Shown here: positions 15,789 to 24,909 of the stretch, piece after piece
Numbering within the stretch: position 1 is the first letter of the stretch
Layout of the letters: each line of letters begins with the position of its first letter
Source: Candidatus Rifleibacteriota bacterium
Lineage (GTDB): Bacteria; Muiribacteriota; Ozemobacteria; Ozemobacterales; Ozemobacteraceae
DNA: 64,000 nucleotides
Reading direction: 5' to 3'
Assembly (NCBI GenBank): GCA_012520995.1
Contig: JAAYNI010000071.1
Span: 1 to 64,000, forward strand
Notes under the pieces: generated by a model
Databases searched by the model: none
Told to the model about the DNA's origin: nothing
Seen by the model: only the letters and a program-made list of their open reading frames with translations
Translations under genes and position numbers: made by a program

Positions 15789-17215
15789 TTTTTTATTACT
15801 TTCTTAGTGGCTGGAGTGACAGGAAGTTTGATTTTCTTAAGAGTTTCTGTTTTGATTTCTTCAACTTTATTTTTAAGCTTGGCCTTTTCAGCTTCTTTTT
15901 CTCTTTCTTGCTGTTTTTTGATGCGTTCTGCCGCTTCTTTGATCATATCCTTTCCTGATTTGGTAAGAATTTCAGGTTGCTTTGTTTGAGAGACGGTGGT
16001 CAGAATGCGAGGGTCTTTGGTCTTGAGAGCGTCAGTAATTGCAGAAAGAGGATCTTTCGTGGCAGATGGTTTGTCCGCTATGGTGCCTTTGGGCTTATTA
16101 TAGGAATCGTCTATCAATCTTATAGAGTCGCTCAAGCCATAATTAAGCTTAACCAGTTGGGTGCCTGGATAATAAAACTTCAGTATCTGTGTACAGGAAT
16201 AGCCGCAAGCAGCCATTCCAGTTGCTCCGTCTTGGCACATTCCGACCCTATGTCCACTGGAGGGGAAGAGTTTCTGTTTTGCATAAGGCGGAGTTACGCC
16301 TACGACCAGCTTTTGTTTTTTATCAGGCATTCCGGAAAGAGATTGTTTTTTAAAATAGCGGTTGCCAAAATAGCAAAAGGGTTTATAGCCTTTTATACCG
16401 TCATAATGTCCAACCAGATAGGATACGGCTTTTCCGCCCCAAGCTGCTTGACTGCTTATAAGATAGCCTCCGCAATTAGAGTGATAGACGGTGTTTGCCG
16501 GCTCTTTGGTGGATGGAGCCAAAAGTATTCTGGCAATGCTGTTTACAACTCCTTTGGTGGTTCTGGAATCTTCTTTGGCAATACCTGTATAGGCTTGGCA
16601 ATGAACCGAGTCACAGAGGTTATAATTATCTTTTTTATGTTGGTTAAAGTTTCTAATCGCGTAAGTTCTGGCTGCGACTGTTTGTGCTTCAATTGCTTGC
16701 AGGGGAGCGGAAGGCGGGATCTCGGAAGGCACAACAGATTTTAAATAGTCTTCAATAAAAACTGAGTTTATTATTTTTAATGTGCTGTTTTTACTGAAAA
16801 CGGTTATATTGCCTCTAAATGAAAATGAAGTGCGTTGAGAGAGTTTGATCTGTATATAGGAAGTCGTATCGGCTGAAGGAATAATCTTTACAGAGCCTCC
16901 AAGTTGAAGAGACTTCTCAGACCCGATTTGAAGTTTCATTTGATTGCCTTTTATGGCTTGAATTGTAATTTTTTGTGTTTTGCCTGAATATATTTGACGG
17001 TTGCCTGCTTCTATTGTCATAGTTTCGGAAGCAGGTATAAAAAACAGCTGATTGTATTTGGAGACCTTTGTTAAAGCTATATCGAGAAATTTGTCGGAGT
17101 TTAAAAAGTCTCTTAAATCAGTATCAGCAAATAATTTTGCTGGAAGAAAGATAAAGGTCGCCAAAGAAAATAAAAAGAATAAGTATTTGTTAAATGTGTT
17201 TTGTAAAGGTTTCAT
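15785..17215 (-). CDS. SpoIID/LytB-domain cell-wall protein
   Basis: A 476-aa exported protein with a signal peptide (about 1-31, ending LFA). The SpoIID/LytB domain occupies roughly 150-370, with IEDYLKSVVPSEIPPSAPLQ, AIEAQTVAARTYAIRN, TVYHSNCGG and GHRVGMCQDGATGMA, all typical. In spore-formers SpoIID is a lytic transglycosylase acting on peptidoglycan; homologues in non-sporulating diderms are thought to act in cell-wall remodelling or division. The C-terminal about 80 residues are Lys/Glu-rich and probably helical, an extension not part of the core domain. It overlaps its neighbours on both sides by 4 nt, so translation is coupled from the TPR gene through to recN. Confidence 0.88.
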   Translation of the reverse strand: MKPLQNTFNKYLFFLFSLATFIFLPAKLFADTDLRDFLNSDKFLDIALTKVSKYNQLFFIPASETMTIEAGNRQIYSGKTQKITIQAIKGNQMKLQIGSEKSLQLGGSVKIIPSADTTSYIQIKLSQRTSFSFRGNITVFSKNSTLKIINSVFIEDYLKSVVPSEIPPSAPLQAIEAQTVAARTYAIRNFNQHKKDNYNLCDSVHCQAYTGIAKEDSRTTKGVVNSIARILLAPSTKEPANTVYHSNCGGYLISSQAAWGGKAVSYLVGHYDGIKGYKPFCYFGNRYFKKQSLSGMPDKKQKLVVGVTPPYAKQKLFPSSGHRVGMCQDGATGMAACGYSCTQILKFYYPGTQLVKLNYGLSDSIRLIDDSYNKPKGTIADKPSATKDPLSAITDALKTKDPRILTTVSQTKQPEILTKSGKDMIKEAAERIKKQQEREKEAEKAKLKNKVEEIKTETLKKIKLPVTPATKKVIKK

Positions 17216-19356
17216 AAGGTTTTACTTTTTGCTTTGTCTATCAAGTCTTGCAGAGTTTTTTCTTTCTCAGAGCCAATGTTATGTTTTACAGCTTCTTTCA
17301 AAAGTTGATCCGCTTTCAATATATCTATGTCTTGAACTCCGTAATACCCCGCATATATTAAAGCTGCTTCATAATAGGCTTCAGCAACATGAGGGCTGTT
17401 GGGGTGAAGCACTGGAACCCTGAGTATTTCGAGTGCTCCTTCTGTGGCTTTCTTGTCTGCTGCAAGCGATTTTCCTAAGTTAATTCTGATTCTGGGTTCA
17501 GCAGAGCTTTCAGTTTTTCGCATTTTTAAAGCTTCTCTGTAAGACTCTGATGCGGAGGCATAGTCTTTGAGACTATATAAACAGTTGGCGACTTCTTCGG
17601 TTGCCGCAGGCACTAGTGTGCTTTCCGGGGCTTCTGAAATTATAGCCTTGTAGTTTTGAATGGCCAAGGCGTAGCTTCCTGCTTTTTGAGCTATTTTAGC
17701 AATATTAAATCTGGCTTCTTGTCTGAAATATCCTTCGGAGTTGAGAAGCTGTGAAAAAGCAGCTAAAGCTTGAGCATCATCATTAAGCTCTAACCAAGCC
17801 AGACCAATTTTAAACTTAGCGTCGTCTGTCATTGAAGCTTGAGGATATTTTTTGAGATAGGTTTCGAAGAGATTTATCGCTTCTTTGATTTTAGCAGCTC
17901 TCATCGCAACTTCTCCGCTTCTGAAAAGTGCTTGAGAGGCGAGGGGTTTTCCGCTTTCCGCTATCAGAGAAAAGGCAGTCAAGGCTTCGTCAAAGCTTTC
18001 TTGGAGGTATGCCAGTTCTCCAAGTTGATAGAGGGCATCAATTCTTGTTTCTCCTTTTGGGAATTTTGTGACAATTTCATTGAAGTATTTGCCTGCATCT
18101 TTTACGTTGCCAAGGTTGAAGTAGGATTCGCCAAGTCTGTATAGAGCCTTTTCTTTTACGTCAGCTGGAGTTTTAGTGTTTTCAGCAAGTTTTAGAAGGG
18201 TATTTATAGCTTTGGTAAAGTCTTTTTGTCCTATGTATGAAAGACCTAGTCTGTAAGTAGCTTCGTATACTCTAGGAGAATCTTTGTAATTGTCTAAAAA
18301 TTCTTTGAAAGCTCTTTCGCTGTTTCCGAATTGATTTAGCGAATAAAGAGCAAGGGCTTTCATGTATGCCAACTCAGGTTTCAATGGGTCATTAACGCTC
18401 AAGACGAAAAGGTATTTGTCTATAGAGTCAGCTGCTTCCTGAAACTTTCGGAGGTTCAGAAGTATATCCACCCAAGTTTTCAAAGAAGCGCTTCTAACAG
18501 CCGATTTCGGATTTTCAACTTGCTGTTTCAGTATATCAGCGGCTTTGTCGTTGTCAGCCATATATATATAGCACCAAGCCATAGAGTAGGCGGCTTTATG
18601 AGCCGATGAGGAATCAGGATCTGCTTTTATGGTGTTTTCGTAATAGGCTATAGCTTCTTTGTATTGCTTGGTTCTGAAGGCACATTCACCCATATAAAAC
18701 AATATGTCTCTTGCTGATTCGGGGTTGGGTGTGATCGCCAAAGCTTTTTCAAAGTCCGGCAGTGCTTGTCTGTAGATGCTTAGATTGAACTTGGCTATGG
18801 CTGTTTGCAGGTATGCGTCAAAACGCATGGTCTGATCCAGTTGCTCAAAGGGTTTCAAAAGTTCGTAGGTGTCTATGATTTGTTGCGGCGGAAAGGAGTA
18901 TTTTGCAAGTATGTATCCGCGCTTCATGACTGCGTCAGTGTAGAGAACTTTATCTTTTTTGCTGACTTTTGCAAAGGCTTCCAAGGCTGATTTTGGGTTC
19001 ATATCCTTCATGTGAGTCCAGCCAAGGCCATAAGCGCTTCGGTCATAATAAGGGCTTTCTGGATAATTGTTTGTAATCTCTGTATAGCAGGCAGCTGCTT
19101 TAGTCCAGTTTTCCAGCTTGTAGTTTGCTTCAGCCAACCAAAAATAAGCTTCATCAGCTTGGTCGAATGGACGGGGGTCTTTTATTATTTTATCCAAGAC
19201 TATGTCAGCTTCTTTAAAAAAGCCTTTGCGATATAGTCCTAAGGCATATTTGAAGTTTTCCTGAATGCTGTCTTGATAGGCAAACAGGGTGCCGCTCATG
19301 AGAATTGCTGACAAGACGGCAGCTGAAAAACAAATCTGGCGAAACTTGCACATCAT
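17212..19356 (-). CDS. Exported TPR-repeat protein (YbgF/BamD-like array)
   Basis: A 714-aa protein with signal peptide (ending LFA, about residue 26) and a continuous array of tetratricopeptide repeats across nearly its whole length. Typical units include AYFWLAEANYKLENWTKAAA, YRLGESYFNLGNVKDAGKYF and ARFNIAKIAQKAGSYALAIQ. Such arrays are protein-protein interaction scaffolds in the periplasm (YbgF, BamD-like). It is first in the operon with the SpoIID protein and recN, suggesting an envelope role with the SpoIID partner. ATG codons occur at both 19356 and 19353; neither has a strong ribosome site. Confidence 0.85.
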   Translation of the reverse strand: MMCKFRQICFSAAVLSAILMSGTLFAYQDSIQENFKYALGLYRKGFFKEADIVLDKIIKDPRPFDQADEAYFWLAEANYKLENWTKAAACYTEITNNYPESPYYDRSAYGLGWTHMKDMNPKSALEAFAKVSKKDKVLYTDAVMKRGYILAKYSFPPQQIIDTYELLKPFEQLDQTMRFDAYLQTAIAKFNLSIYRQALPDFEKALAITPNPESARDILFYMGECAFRTKQYKEAIAYYENTIKADPDSSSAHKAAYSMAWCYIYMADNDKAADILKQQVENPKSAVRSASLKTWVDILLNLRKFQEAADSIDKYLFVLSVNDPLKPELAYMKALALYSLNQFGNSERAFKEFLDNYKDSPRVYEATYRLGLSYIGQKDFTKAINTLLKLAENTKTPADVKEKALYRLGESYFNLGNVKDAGKYFNEIVTKFPKGETRIDALYQLGELAYLQESFDEALTAFSLIAESGKPLASQALFRSGEVAMRAAKIKEAINLFETYLKKYPQASMTDDAKFKIGLAWLELNDDAQALAAFSQLLNSEGYFRQEARFNIAKIAQKAGSYALAIQNYKAIISEAPESTLVPAATEEVANCLYSLKDYASASESYREALKMRKTESSAEPRIRINLGKSLAADKKATEGALEILRVPVLHPNSPHVAEAYYEAALIYAGYYGVQDIDILKADQLLKEAVKHNIGSEKEKTLQDLIDKAKSKTL

Positions 19357-19480
19357 TTATCCGATTAGCCTTTCTAATTTTGTTACAGACTCAGCGATTG
19401 TAGCGCTAATTACGGCTTCATTTCAAGCTAGGAACTTATTAATTGCCGGATTTGTAAAGAATCTTCTATTTATCTCATAA

Positions 19481-19509
19481 ATTTGGTAAAATTTAAGAAA
19501 CTATATAAT
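19481..19509 (+). promoter_or_regulatory. Probable promoter of the TPR-protease gene
   Basis: TATAAT at 19504-19509 with a weak TTTGGT (19481-19486) 17 nt upstream. A transcript starting near 19516 would exclude the ATG at 19512 and supports initiation at 19530. Confidence 0.45.
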
Positions 19510-19529
19510 TAATGCGAAAAGAGGAATTT

Positions 19530-20990
19530 ATGAGACCAGCAAACAACTCCTATTTGTTTTCAGCAGTCTGCCTAATTTTAATTTTCTCTATTTCGACTGC
19601 TTATACAAAACCTCTATTGCCTGTGAAACTATTTTCTGGGGACTTTTTGGAACTCAGGGATGAAACTTTGATTGCTACTGTAGCTTCGACAGGTAAAGAT
19701 CAGAAGGCTTTATTTGAAGCCTATGACAAGATTTTGCAACTTTTCAATAAAAAATATTCCTCAGGCGAGGCTTTAACTCCGGATGAACGCCATGATTACG
19801 CTTCAGTTTTGACGGTCTCTGCTATTATGAGCCTTGATTCCGCATATCCTGAAGACCTTGAAGAAATGTTTTTGAAAGCAGCTGATATGGTTCCTTATGA
19901 TTATCGTGCTTTCATGTTAAAGGGAGACTTTTACGTTTATCGGAAAAAAAATGAAGAGGCCTTGCAAGCTTATGAAATAGCAGCAAGACTTGAGCCCGAA
20001 TACGAAATGGCTCAAGTAAAGGTCGGAATGACAGCATTTAACACTGGCAGGTTTGATGTAGCTGCCGAGTATTTTGCTTATCCACATCAAAATAACACAG
20101 ACGACTTTCTTTTAGCCTATTTGCTGGCTTATGCTTGCTACAAAAATCATGATTTTGAAAATGCTCGGGATGTTCTAGAGAATACCTTGGATTTAATCGA
20201 ATATGCTACAAAGAAGCCGGAGCAAAAATTCATTGATAATATGAAAGAGCTTTTGAGAACGGTAAAAAGATATATAGCCAGCGATGAAGGTTCTACACAA
20301 TTTGAAGATCAAAAATTTATAATCAGTTATGCAGGTTCTTCAGAGGAAGATATTGGGGATATGACCTTGGATGCTTTGGATGAAATCTACTATGAAGTGA
20401 CTTCTTTTTTAGATTTTGATCCTCATACCCAAGTGAGAGTAACTTTCCTTACAGGCGATGATTATGCGGCAAGCGGTGCTATGAAATGGTCTGCGGCATC
20501 TGCTGTTGGCGCTCATATCATAGTTCCCTTGAAAAGCGGGTATAAAACTCCTGACTATGTCAAAGGAGTTTTAGCTCACGAATTTACTCATGCGATTATA
20601 CATATGAAAACCAAGGGAAACATACCCACCTGGCTGAATGAAGGCATAGCTCAATATCAGGAGTTTAACACTCAATATGGTTCTCTGGAAACGATTAGAC
20701 CAGACCATGAGGGTATCATGAAAAATATGATCGAGAGTGAGAGTGCTCCCGATTTAATGAGAGCAGACAGAATGTTCAGATCTCCCAATGCAAATGAAGC
20801 CAGAAAAGGTTATGTAGCAGCTTATTTAGCTGTAAGGTACATAGTCGATACATACGGCGAAAGAACTGTATCCGATATTTGTGATGCTCTGGGTAAAGGC
20901 ATGAATATATCAGATGCTCTGGATGACACTATAGGCAGTGATCTAGAGACCTTCAATGATGATTACAAACGCTGGGCTCATAACCTTTAA
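19530..20990 (+). CDS. Exported TPR plus zinc metalloprotease (peptidase MA-like), copy 1
   Basis: A 486-aa protein with a signal peptide (ending about residue 25, STAYT). Helical TPR-like repeats occupy 90-250 (LKGDFYVYRKKNEEALQAYE, EYEMAQVKVGMTAFNTGRFD). A C-terminal gluzincin-type protease domain carries HEFTH at 350-354 and the downstream glutamate in TWLNEGIAQYQE (about 370), as in the peptidase MA family. The substrate is unknown; location is probably periplasmic. ATG 19530 is preferred over ATG 19512 because GAGGA (19521-19525) precedes it and the mature N-terminus then matches the paralogue at 21256 exactly in length. Confidence 0.82.
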   Translation: MRPANNSYLFSAVCLILIFSISTAYTKPLLPVKLFSGDFLELRDETLIATVASTGKDQKALFEAYDKILQLFNKKYSSGEALTPDERHDYASVLTVSAIMSLDSAYPEDLEEMFLKAADMVPYDYRAFMLKGDFYVYRKKNEEALQAYEIAARLEPEYEMAQVKVGMTAFNTGRFDVAAEYFAYPHQNNTDDFLLAYLLAYACYKNHDFENARDVLENTLDLIEYATKKPEQKFIDNMKELLRTVKRYIASDEGSTQFEDQKFIISYAGSSEEDIGDMTLDALDEIYYEVTSFLDFDPHTQVRVTFLTGDDYAASGAMKWSAASAVGAHIIVPLKSGYKTPDYVKGVLAHEFTHAIIHMKTKGNIPTWLNEGIAQYQEFNTQYGSLETIRPDHEGIMKNMIESESAPDLMRADRMFRSPNANEARKGYVAAYLAVRYIVDTYGERTVSDICDALGKGMNISDALDDTIGSDLETFNDDYKRWAHNL

Positions 20991-20992
20991 AA

Positions 20993-21112
20993 GCAGGGTT
21001 TGGAGGATGGGGTGTCGGGGGTAGCAAAAAATAAGAGTGATAAGTGTCGGGTGGCGAGCTTAATTAAATTAAAAATTATAAAGTATAAATTAGAAAAAAT
21101 TGTTTAGAACTC
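20993..21112 (+). repeat. GTAGGG module, GAGTG module and 60-nt core copy C
   Basis: G-rich GGATGGGGTGTCGGGGGTAG (21004-21023), CAAAAAATAA, then GAGTGATAAGTGTCGGGT (21035-21052) and the 60-nt core (21053-21112). The whole composite lies between the two paralogous protease genes. Confidence 0.85.
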
Positions 21113-21255
21113 AATACTACAACTGATAACTGCTTATCGAGTCATAATAAATAACTGTAATCTAGCTTTTATTAAGAAACATTTATTTTTACATTCCACA
21201 ATACACACTTTACATTATTAAAGCTCGACATCCTGTGTACAGTTTACATATAAAA

Positions 21256-22716
21256 ATGAATAGAAACTTTAGATGTTCTAAGTCTTTAATTGTTCTCATA
21301 ATACTGTTTTTTTCTCTTTCTACAGCCTATTCGCAGAATACAATTCCAGTAAGACTTTTTAAGGAAGATTTTATACATGTAAAGAGCAGTGCTACTATCT
21401 TTGGCTTGGCACTGGAAGCTAAAGGCAGTAAACCGTCATTAAGTGATTATGATAAGCTTATTGATATTTTTGAAACTAAATCCCGTTCAGGAGACCTGTC
21501 TCCCAGTGAATCTCATGATTATGCCGCACTTCTTACAACAAAAGCGATTTTGACTCTGGAAACTGCTCAATATGATGAGCTTGAAACAATGTTTTCTAGG
21601 GCCTGTGAGCTTCTGCCTGAGGATCATAAAGTCTTCATGTTGAAAGGTGATTTTTACCTTTTTTATGAGAATAATGATAAGGCCGTCAATGCCTATATTC
21701 AGGCTGCAAAGTTAAACCCTGAATACGAAATGGCTCACATCAAAGCTGGAATAACAGCTTTGAAAACTGCACAATATGCCAGAGCGACGGAATCTTTTGC
21801 TTTTCCTCAACAAAATAATGCGGAAGATTTTCTCTTAGCTTATTGGCATGCCTATGCTAGATATAAAAACCATGATTTTGAAAGAGCCCAAGATATATTG
21901 GAGTATTCTTTGAATTTGCTTGAATATTCAATGCAACGGCCAGATGATGAGCTGATAGATGATATGCGGGAACTTTTATCCAAAGCTAAGACTTATGTAT
22001 CTGGTGATGAAGACGCCTCGATTATTAAAGATAAAAAATTCATAATCAGCTTTGCCGGGACTTCAGAAGAGGACATAGGCTGTATGACATTTGAGGCTTT
22101 GGACGATGTGTATTATGAGGTGACTTCTTTTCTGAACTTTGATCCTCATATGCAAGTCAGAGTGACTTTCATGAATAGAGAAGATTATGCGGCAAGCGGG
22201 GCTATGGAGTGGTTTGGGGCTCACATAGATACGCTCCACATACATGTTCCTCTTACCAGAGGATACAGGCATCCGACTTATGCTAAAGCACTGCTGGCTC
22301 ACGAATTCACTCATGCCATTATTCATATGAAAACCAAGGGGAATATACCCACTTGGTTAAATGAGGGAATAGCTCAATATCAGGAATTCACTGTTTGGTT
22401 TGGTTCGCCTGATATCATAAGACCTGACTATGAAGGCCTTATGAAACATATGATTGAAAATAACAGCTTGCCTGATTTGAGTGAGGCTGAGCAAATGTTT
22501 CGCTCCAAAGACGGAAATGAAGCTACAAAAGCTTATATTGCTTCCTATTTGGCGATCAGATACATAGTGGAGAAACACGGAGAAAAAAGCTTAGCAAAGA
22601 TATGTGATGCCTTGGGCAAAGACATGACTATTTCAGAAGCTTTGAATAGGGTTGTCGGCTATGATTTTGAAACATTAAACAACTCTTACAAGCTTTGGGT
22701 TCATGCTTTTCAATAA
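21256..22716 (+). CDS. Exported TPR plus zinc metalloprotease, copy 2
   Basis: Also 486 aa and collinear with copy 1. Signal peptide (STAYS), TPR-like region, and HEFTH at about 349-353 with TWLNEGIAQYQE. The stretch around the active site (LAHEFTHAIIHMKTKGNIPT) is identical in the two, while the surrounding substrate region differs (copy 1 WSAASAVGAHIIVPL, copy 2 WFGAHIDTLHIHVPL). Both catalytic motifs are intact. ATG 21256 is used; an in-frame GTG at 21235 would only prepend seven residues to the signal peptide and break the match to copy 1. No clear ribosome site. The duplication is separated by a dispersed repeat, not by a terminator. Confidence 0.82.
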   Translation: MNRNFRCSKSLIVLIILFFSLSTAYSQNTIPVRLFKEDFIHVKSSATIFGLALEAKGSKPSLSDYDKLIDIFETKSRSGDLSPSESHDYAALLTTKAILTLETAQYDELETMFSRACELLPEDHKVFMLKGDFYLFYENNDKAVNAYIQAAKLNPEYEMAHIKAGITALKTAQYARATESFAFPQQNNAEDFLLAYWHAYARYKNHDFERAQDILEYSLNLLEYSMQRPDDELIDDMRELLSKAKTYVSGDEDASIIKDKKFIISFAGTSEEDIGCMTFEALDDVYYEVTSFLNFDPHMQVRVTFMNREDYAASGAMEWFGAHIDTLHIHVPLTRGYRHPTYAKALLAHEFTHAIIHMKTKGNIPTWLNEGIAQYQEFTVWFGSPDIIRPDYEGLMKHMIENNSLPDLSEAEQMFRSKDGNEATKAYIASYLAIRYIVEKHGEKSLAKICDALGKDMTISEALNRVVGYDFETLNNSYKLWVHAFQ

Positions 22717-22748
22717 TCTTTCCTAAGTCCGCTGGGTGAGTGCCTTTA

Positions 22749-22777
22749 TTGACACATTGGAGTCTATCGGATATAAT
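22749..22777 (+). promoter_or_regulatory. Near-perfect sigma70 promoter
   Basis: TTGACA (22749-22754), exactly 17 nt, TATAAT (22772-22777). The start site would fall near 22784, so the transcript begins at or next to the ribosome site TGGAGGA (22784-22790) of the lipoprotein gene. It drives the lipoprotein-apbE-NusG_II operon. Confidence 0.85.
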
Positions 22778-22799
22778 CGGACATGGAGGAATTCCCTGT

Positions 22800-23126
22800 A
22801 TGAACAAGTATAAATTACCAGCATTGCTTTTAGCGACTCTGTGTTTGTCTGGTTGCATGCAGGATGGTTCGAACTCTGTTTCTACGCGTTCGCCTGTTCC
22901 CCCCTTGAAACGCAAAGCTGTACAGACTAAGCAGCATCCTGTCTCACAAAATAAACTTGAGCAGGAATATGACAAAGCCTACAAGGAATATACTGAAGCC
23001 TATAATGAGTATGTCCGCTTACTTCGTGAAAGCGGTCCTCAGACCAGAGTCACCCTAGATGCCTTGCTTGATTATCAAAAAAAATATAATTTTTACATCA
23101 AACTCAAGGAACAGCTCGGCAAATAG
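22800..23126 (+). CDS. Small lipoprotein
   Basis: A 108-aa protein with a signal sequence and lipobox LSGC (Cys about residue 19), then a Ser/Pro-rich linker and a charged helical region from about 55 (EQEYDKAYKEYTEAYNEYVR), possibly a coiled coil. Function unknown. TGGAGGA is placed 9 nt before ATG 22800; longer in-frame starts would lie within the promoter. First gene of the operon with apbE (57 nt downstream). Confidence 0.75.
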   Translation: MNKYKLPALLLATLCLSGCMQDGSNSVSTRSPVPPLKRKAVQTKQHPVSQNKLEQEYDKAYKEYTEAYNEYVRLLRESGPQTRVTLDALLDYQKKYNFYIKLKEQLGK

Positions 23127-23183
23127 TAACAAACATAACTTGCTGAGAGTCAGAATAATGCAGCAGCTTGAAAGAGCTTGGCG

Positions 23184-24209
23184 ATGAGTAAAAATCTCCT
23201 CTTTGTCATTTTAGTGGCGATTTTGCTCTTTTTGTATTTAGGAACTTTTCAAAGCTCCTCGAATACCCCTTATCGCAAAACTATAATTGCGATGGATACT
23301 TATGTGACTACATCAGTATATTCAAAAGACCCGCAAGCAGCTTTTGATAAGGTTTTTCAAATTTTCTCTGATGTCGAGCGCAAAGTTTCTTTTTTTGAAG
23401 AAAAGTCGGCTCTTTCCTGTTTAAATAAAAGACATTTGATCAAGGCTGGAGAAGCTGGTTTTGAAACACTTAAAGCCTTGCTGGAGATAACTCTTTCATA
23501 TGTGAAAGAGACAGATGGTTACTTTGATCCGTCATTTGCAATTTATCAAGCAGCTTACGGATTTTATGACCAAAACCCAAGAATTCCCGCTGATGAAGAT
23601 ATTAAGGCGATTGTACATTTAGCTTCATTTCAAAACAATGTACATATTTCAGAAGAAGAGATAAAAACTGAAAGAGGAACTTTAATAAATCTGGGTGGTA
23701 TAGCAGGCGGCTTTGCATTGGAAGAATGTAAAAAGGCTCTCTTGCAAAAGGGATATGAGAACTTTTTGATCGATGATGCTGGCGATATAATAACAGAAGG
23801 TACAAAGCCAGACGGCTCTTTGTGGAAAATAGGAGTAAAAGACCCTCTGGATGAAAACCCCAACTCCTTGGCGGCTCATATTGTTTTGCCAGGTGGAAAA
23901 GCTGTTTCAACCTCTGGCAGCTACGAAAGATTTATAGAGGTAGAAGGCAAAAAATTAAACCATATATTCGACCCTATGACAGGAAGACCTGCTGAGAGCT
24001 TTGTTTCTGTAACTGTAATAGGAGATAGTCCAATTTTTGTGGATGTTTTAAGCACGGCTTTGTTTGCAATGCCTGAAGAGAAAGCCATATCTTTTACGGA
24101 AAATTCTAAAATAGCAGCATTTTTCATTACGGCTGATGGAAGGCGGATTATTTCGGAGTCGGCAAAAAATTATATCACTTTGCCGAAGAGGCAAAATGCG
24201 CAACTCTGA
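23184..24209 (+). CDS. apbE: FAD:protein FMN transferase ApbE
   Basis: A 341-aa ApbE-family enzyme that attaches FMN covalently to threonines of target flavoproteins such as Rnf and Nqr subunits. An N-terminal hydrophobic anchor (about 5-21) is followed by the family signatures: MDTYVTTSVYS, INLGGIAGGFALEECKKAL, the IDDAGDI strand, STSGSYERF, NHIFDPMTGRPA and FVDVLSTALFAMP. Metal ligands in the C-terminal part appear intact. No Rnf or Nqr genes are present, so the flavinylation target is outside the window or is an unrecognised protein. An in-frame TTG two codons earlier is less likely. It overlaps the following gene by 14 nt. Confidence 0.92.
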   Translation: MSKNLLFVILVAILLFLYLGTFQSSSNTPYRKTIIAMDTYVTTSVYSKDPQAAFDKVFQIFSDVERKVSFFEEKSALSCLNKRHLIKAGEAGFETLKALLEITLSYVKETDGYFDPSFAIYQAAYGFYDQNPRIPADEDIKAIVHLASFQNNVHISEEEIKTERGTLINLGGIAGGFALEECKKALLQKGYENFLIDDAGDIITEGTKPDGSLWKIGVKDPLDENPNSLAAHIVLPGGKAVSTSGSYERFIEVEGKKLNHIFDPMTGRPAESFVSVTVIGDSPIFVDVLSTALFAMPEEKAISFTENSKIAAFFITADGRRIISESAKNYITLPKRQNAQL

Positions 24210-24732
24210 CGATATTTCCAAATTGGAACAACCTGACTCTTCTTTGTCAGATTCATCTGAAACTGAAGACTCTAAATCAGAGGATATGAATTGCGAGGAG
24301 ACAAAAGGGCAGGTTTCATTGGAAAGTATCGAAGAAAGTCAAAAGCCGATTTTCTTCAATAAGAGTGATTGGGCAACTATTATTTTATTGCTTTTATTAG
24401 CTCCGATTTTTTTTCTGTTAGGCACTGCTGATAAGGGCAGAATTATCAAATATGAAATTTCCTCTTTTGGAGATAAACCTGAAAAAATCACTATAATAGC
24501 ACCAGAATCTGGAATTTATGAGCTTGACGCTCTTGCAGGCAAGTTTGTTCTTGAATTTGCCAAGGATGGGAAAGTAAAAGTCAAATCATCAGAATGTCCT
24601 GGCAAAAACTGTATGAGACAAGGTTTCGCGGGGGCAGGGGAGAGCATAATATGTATTCCCAATATGCTGATGGTCGAACCTATAGGAGAAAAACAAAGAG
24701 CAATCTCAGAAGTAGACGCTGTCACGAAGTAG
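24196..24732 (+). CDS. NusG domain II membrane protein
   Basis: A 178-aa protein: acidic Ser/Glu/Asp-rich N-terminus (1-55), one transmembrane helix (about 60-78), and a C-terminal NusG_II-like domain (about 90-170) with the hallmark SSECPGKNCMRQG followed by ICIPN. Despite the name this family is not NusG; it is found beside ApbE and Gx-family membrane proteins in anaerobes. Start at ATG 24196 overlaps the end of apbE and has GAAGAGG ahead of it. The Gx-family gene lies 400 nt downstream beyond repeats, so it probably has its own promoter. The electron-transport or thiamine-related role often assumed for this set is not demonstrated. Confidence 0.8.
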   Translation: MRNSDDISKLEQPDSSLSDSSETEDSKSEDMNCEETKGQVSLESIEESQKPIFFNKSDWATIILLLLLAPIFFLLGTADKGRIIKYEISSFGDKPEKITIIAPESGIYELDALAGKFVLEFAKDGKVKVKSSECPGKNCMRQGFAGAGESIICIPNMLMVEPIGEKQRAISEVDAVTK

Positions 24733-24738
24733 CTAATG

Positions 24739-24826
24739 CTAGTGCTGCTTTTTCACTAAAAGTTACCTGTTTAATTTCAAGAAAGTTAATAAATGCTTTA
24801 TGCTTATCTGATGCAGCAACAGCACC
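24739..24826. mobile_element. About 90-nt element with terminal inverted repeats (MITE-like), copy 1
   Basis: The left end CTAGTGCTGCTTTTTCACTA (24739-) and right end GATGCAGCAACAGCAC (24810-24825) are imperfect inverted repeats of the consensus CTAGTGCTGTTGCTGCATC. It starts 6 nt after a stop codon. Related to the elements at 25637 and 28152. Confidence 0.6.
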
Positions 24827-24909
24827 GTGGCGAGTGATGAGTGGCTGGTGGCGAGCTTAATTAAATTAGAAATTATAAAGTATAAATTAGAAATAATTGT
24901 TTAGAACTC
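24827..24909 (+). repeat. GAGTGG module and 60-nt core copy D
   Basis: CGTGGCGAGTGATGAGTGGC followed by TGGT (24826-24849), then the 60-nt core at 24850-24909, directly abutting the MITE-like element on its left. Confidence 0.9.

Noticed and set aside
19512-19529. ATG 19512 as start of the first TPR-protease
   Set aside because: The promoter would start transcription at about 19516, and the ribosome site lies between it and ATG 19530.
24136-24195. Longer start for the NusG domain II gene
   Set aside because: It would overlap apbE by over 70 nt and has no ribosome site, while ATG 24196 has one.
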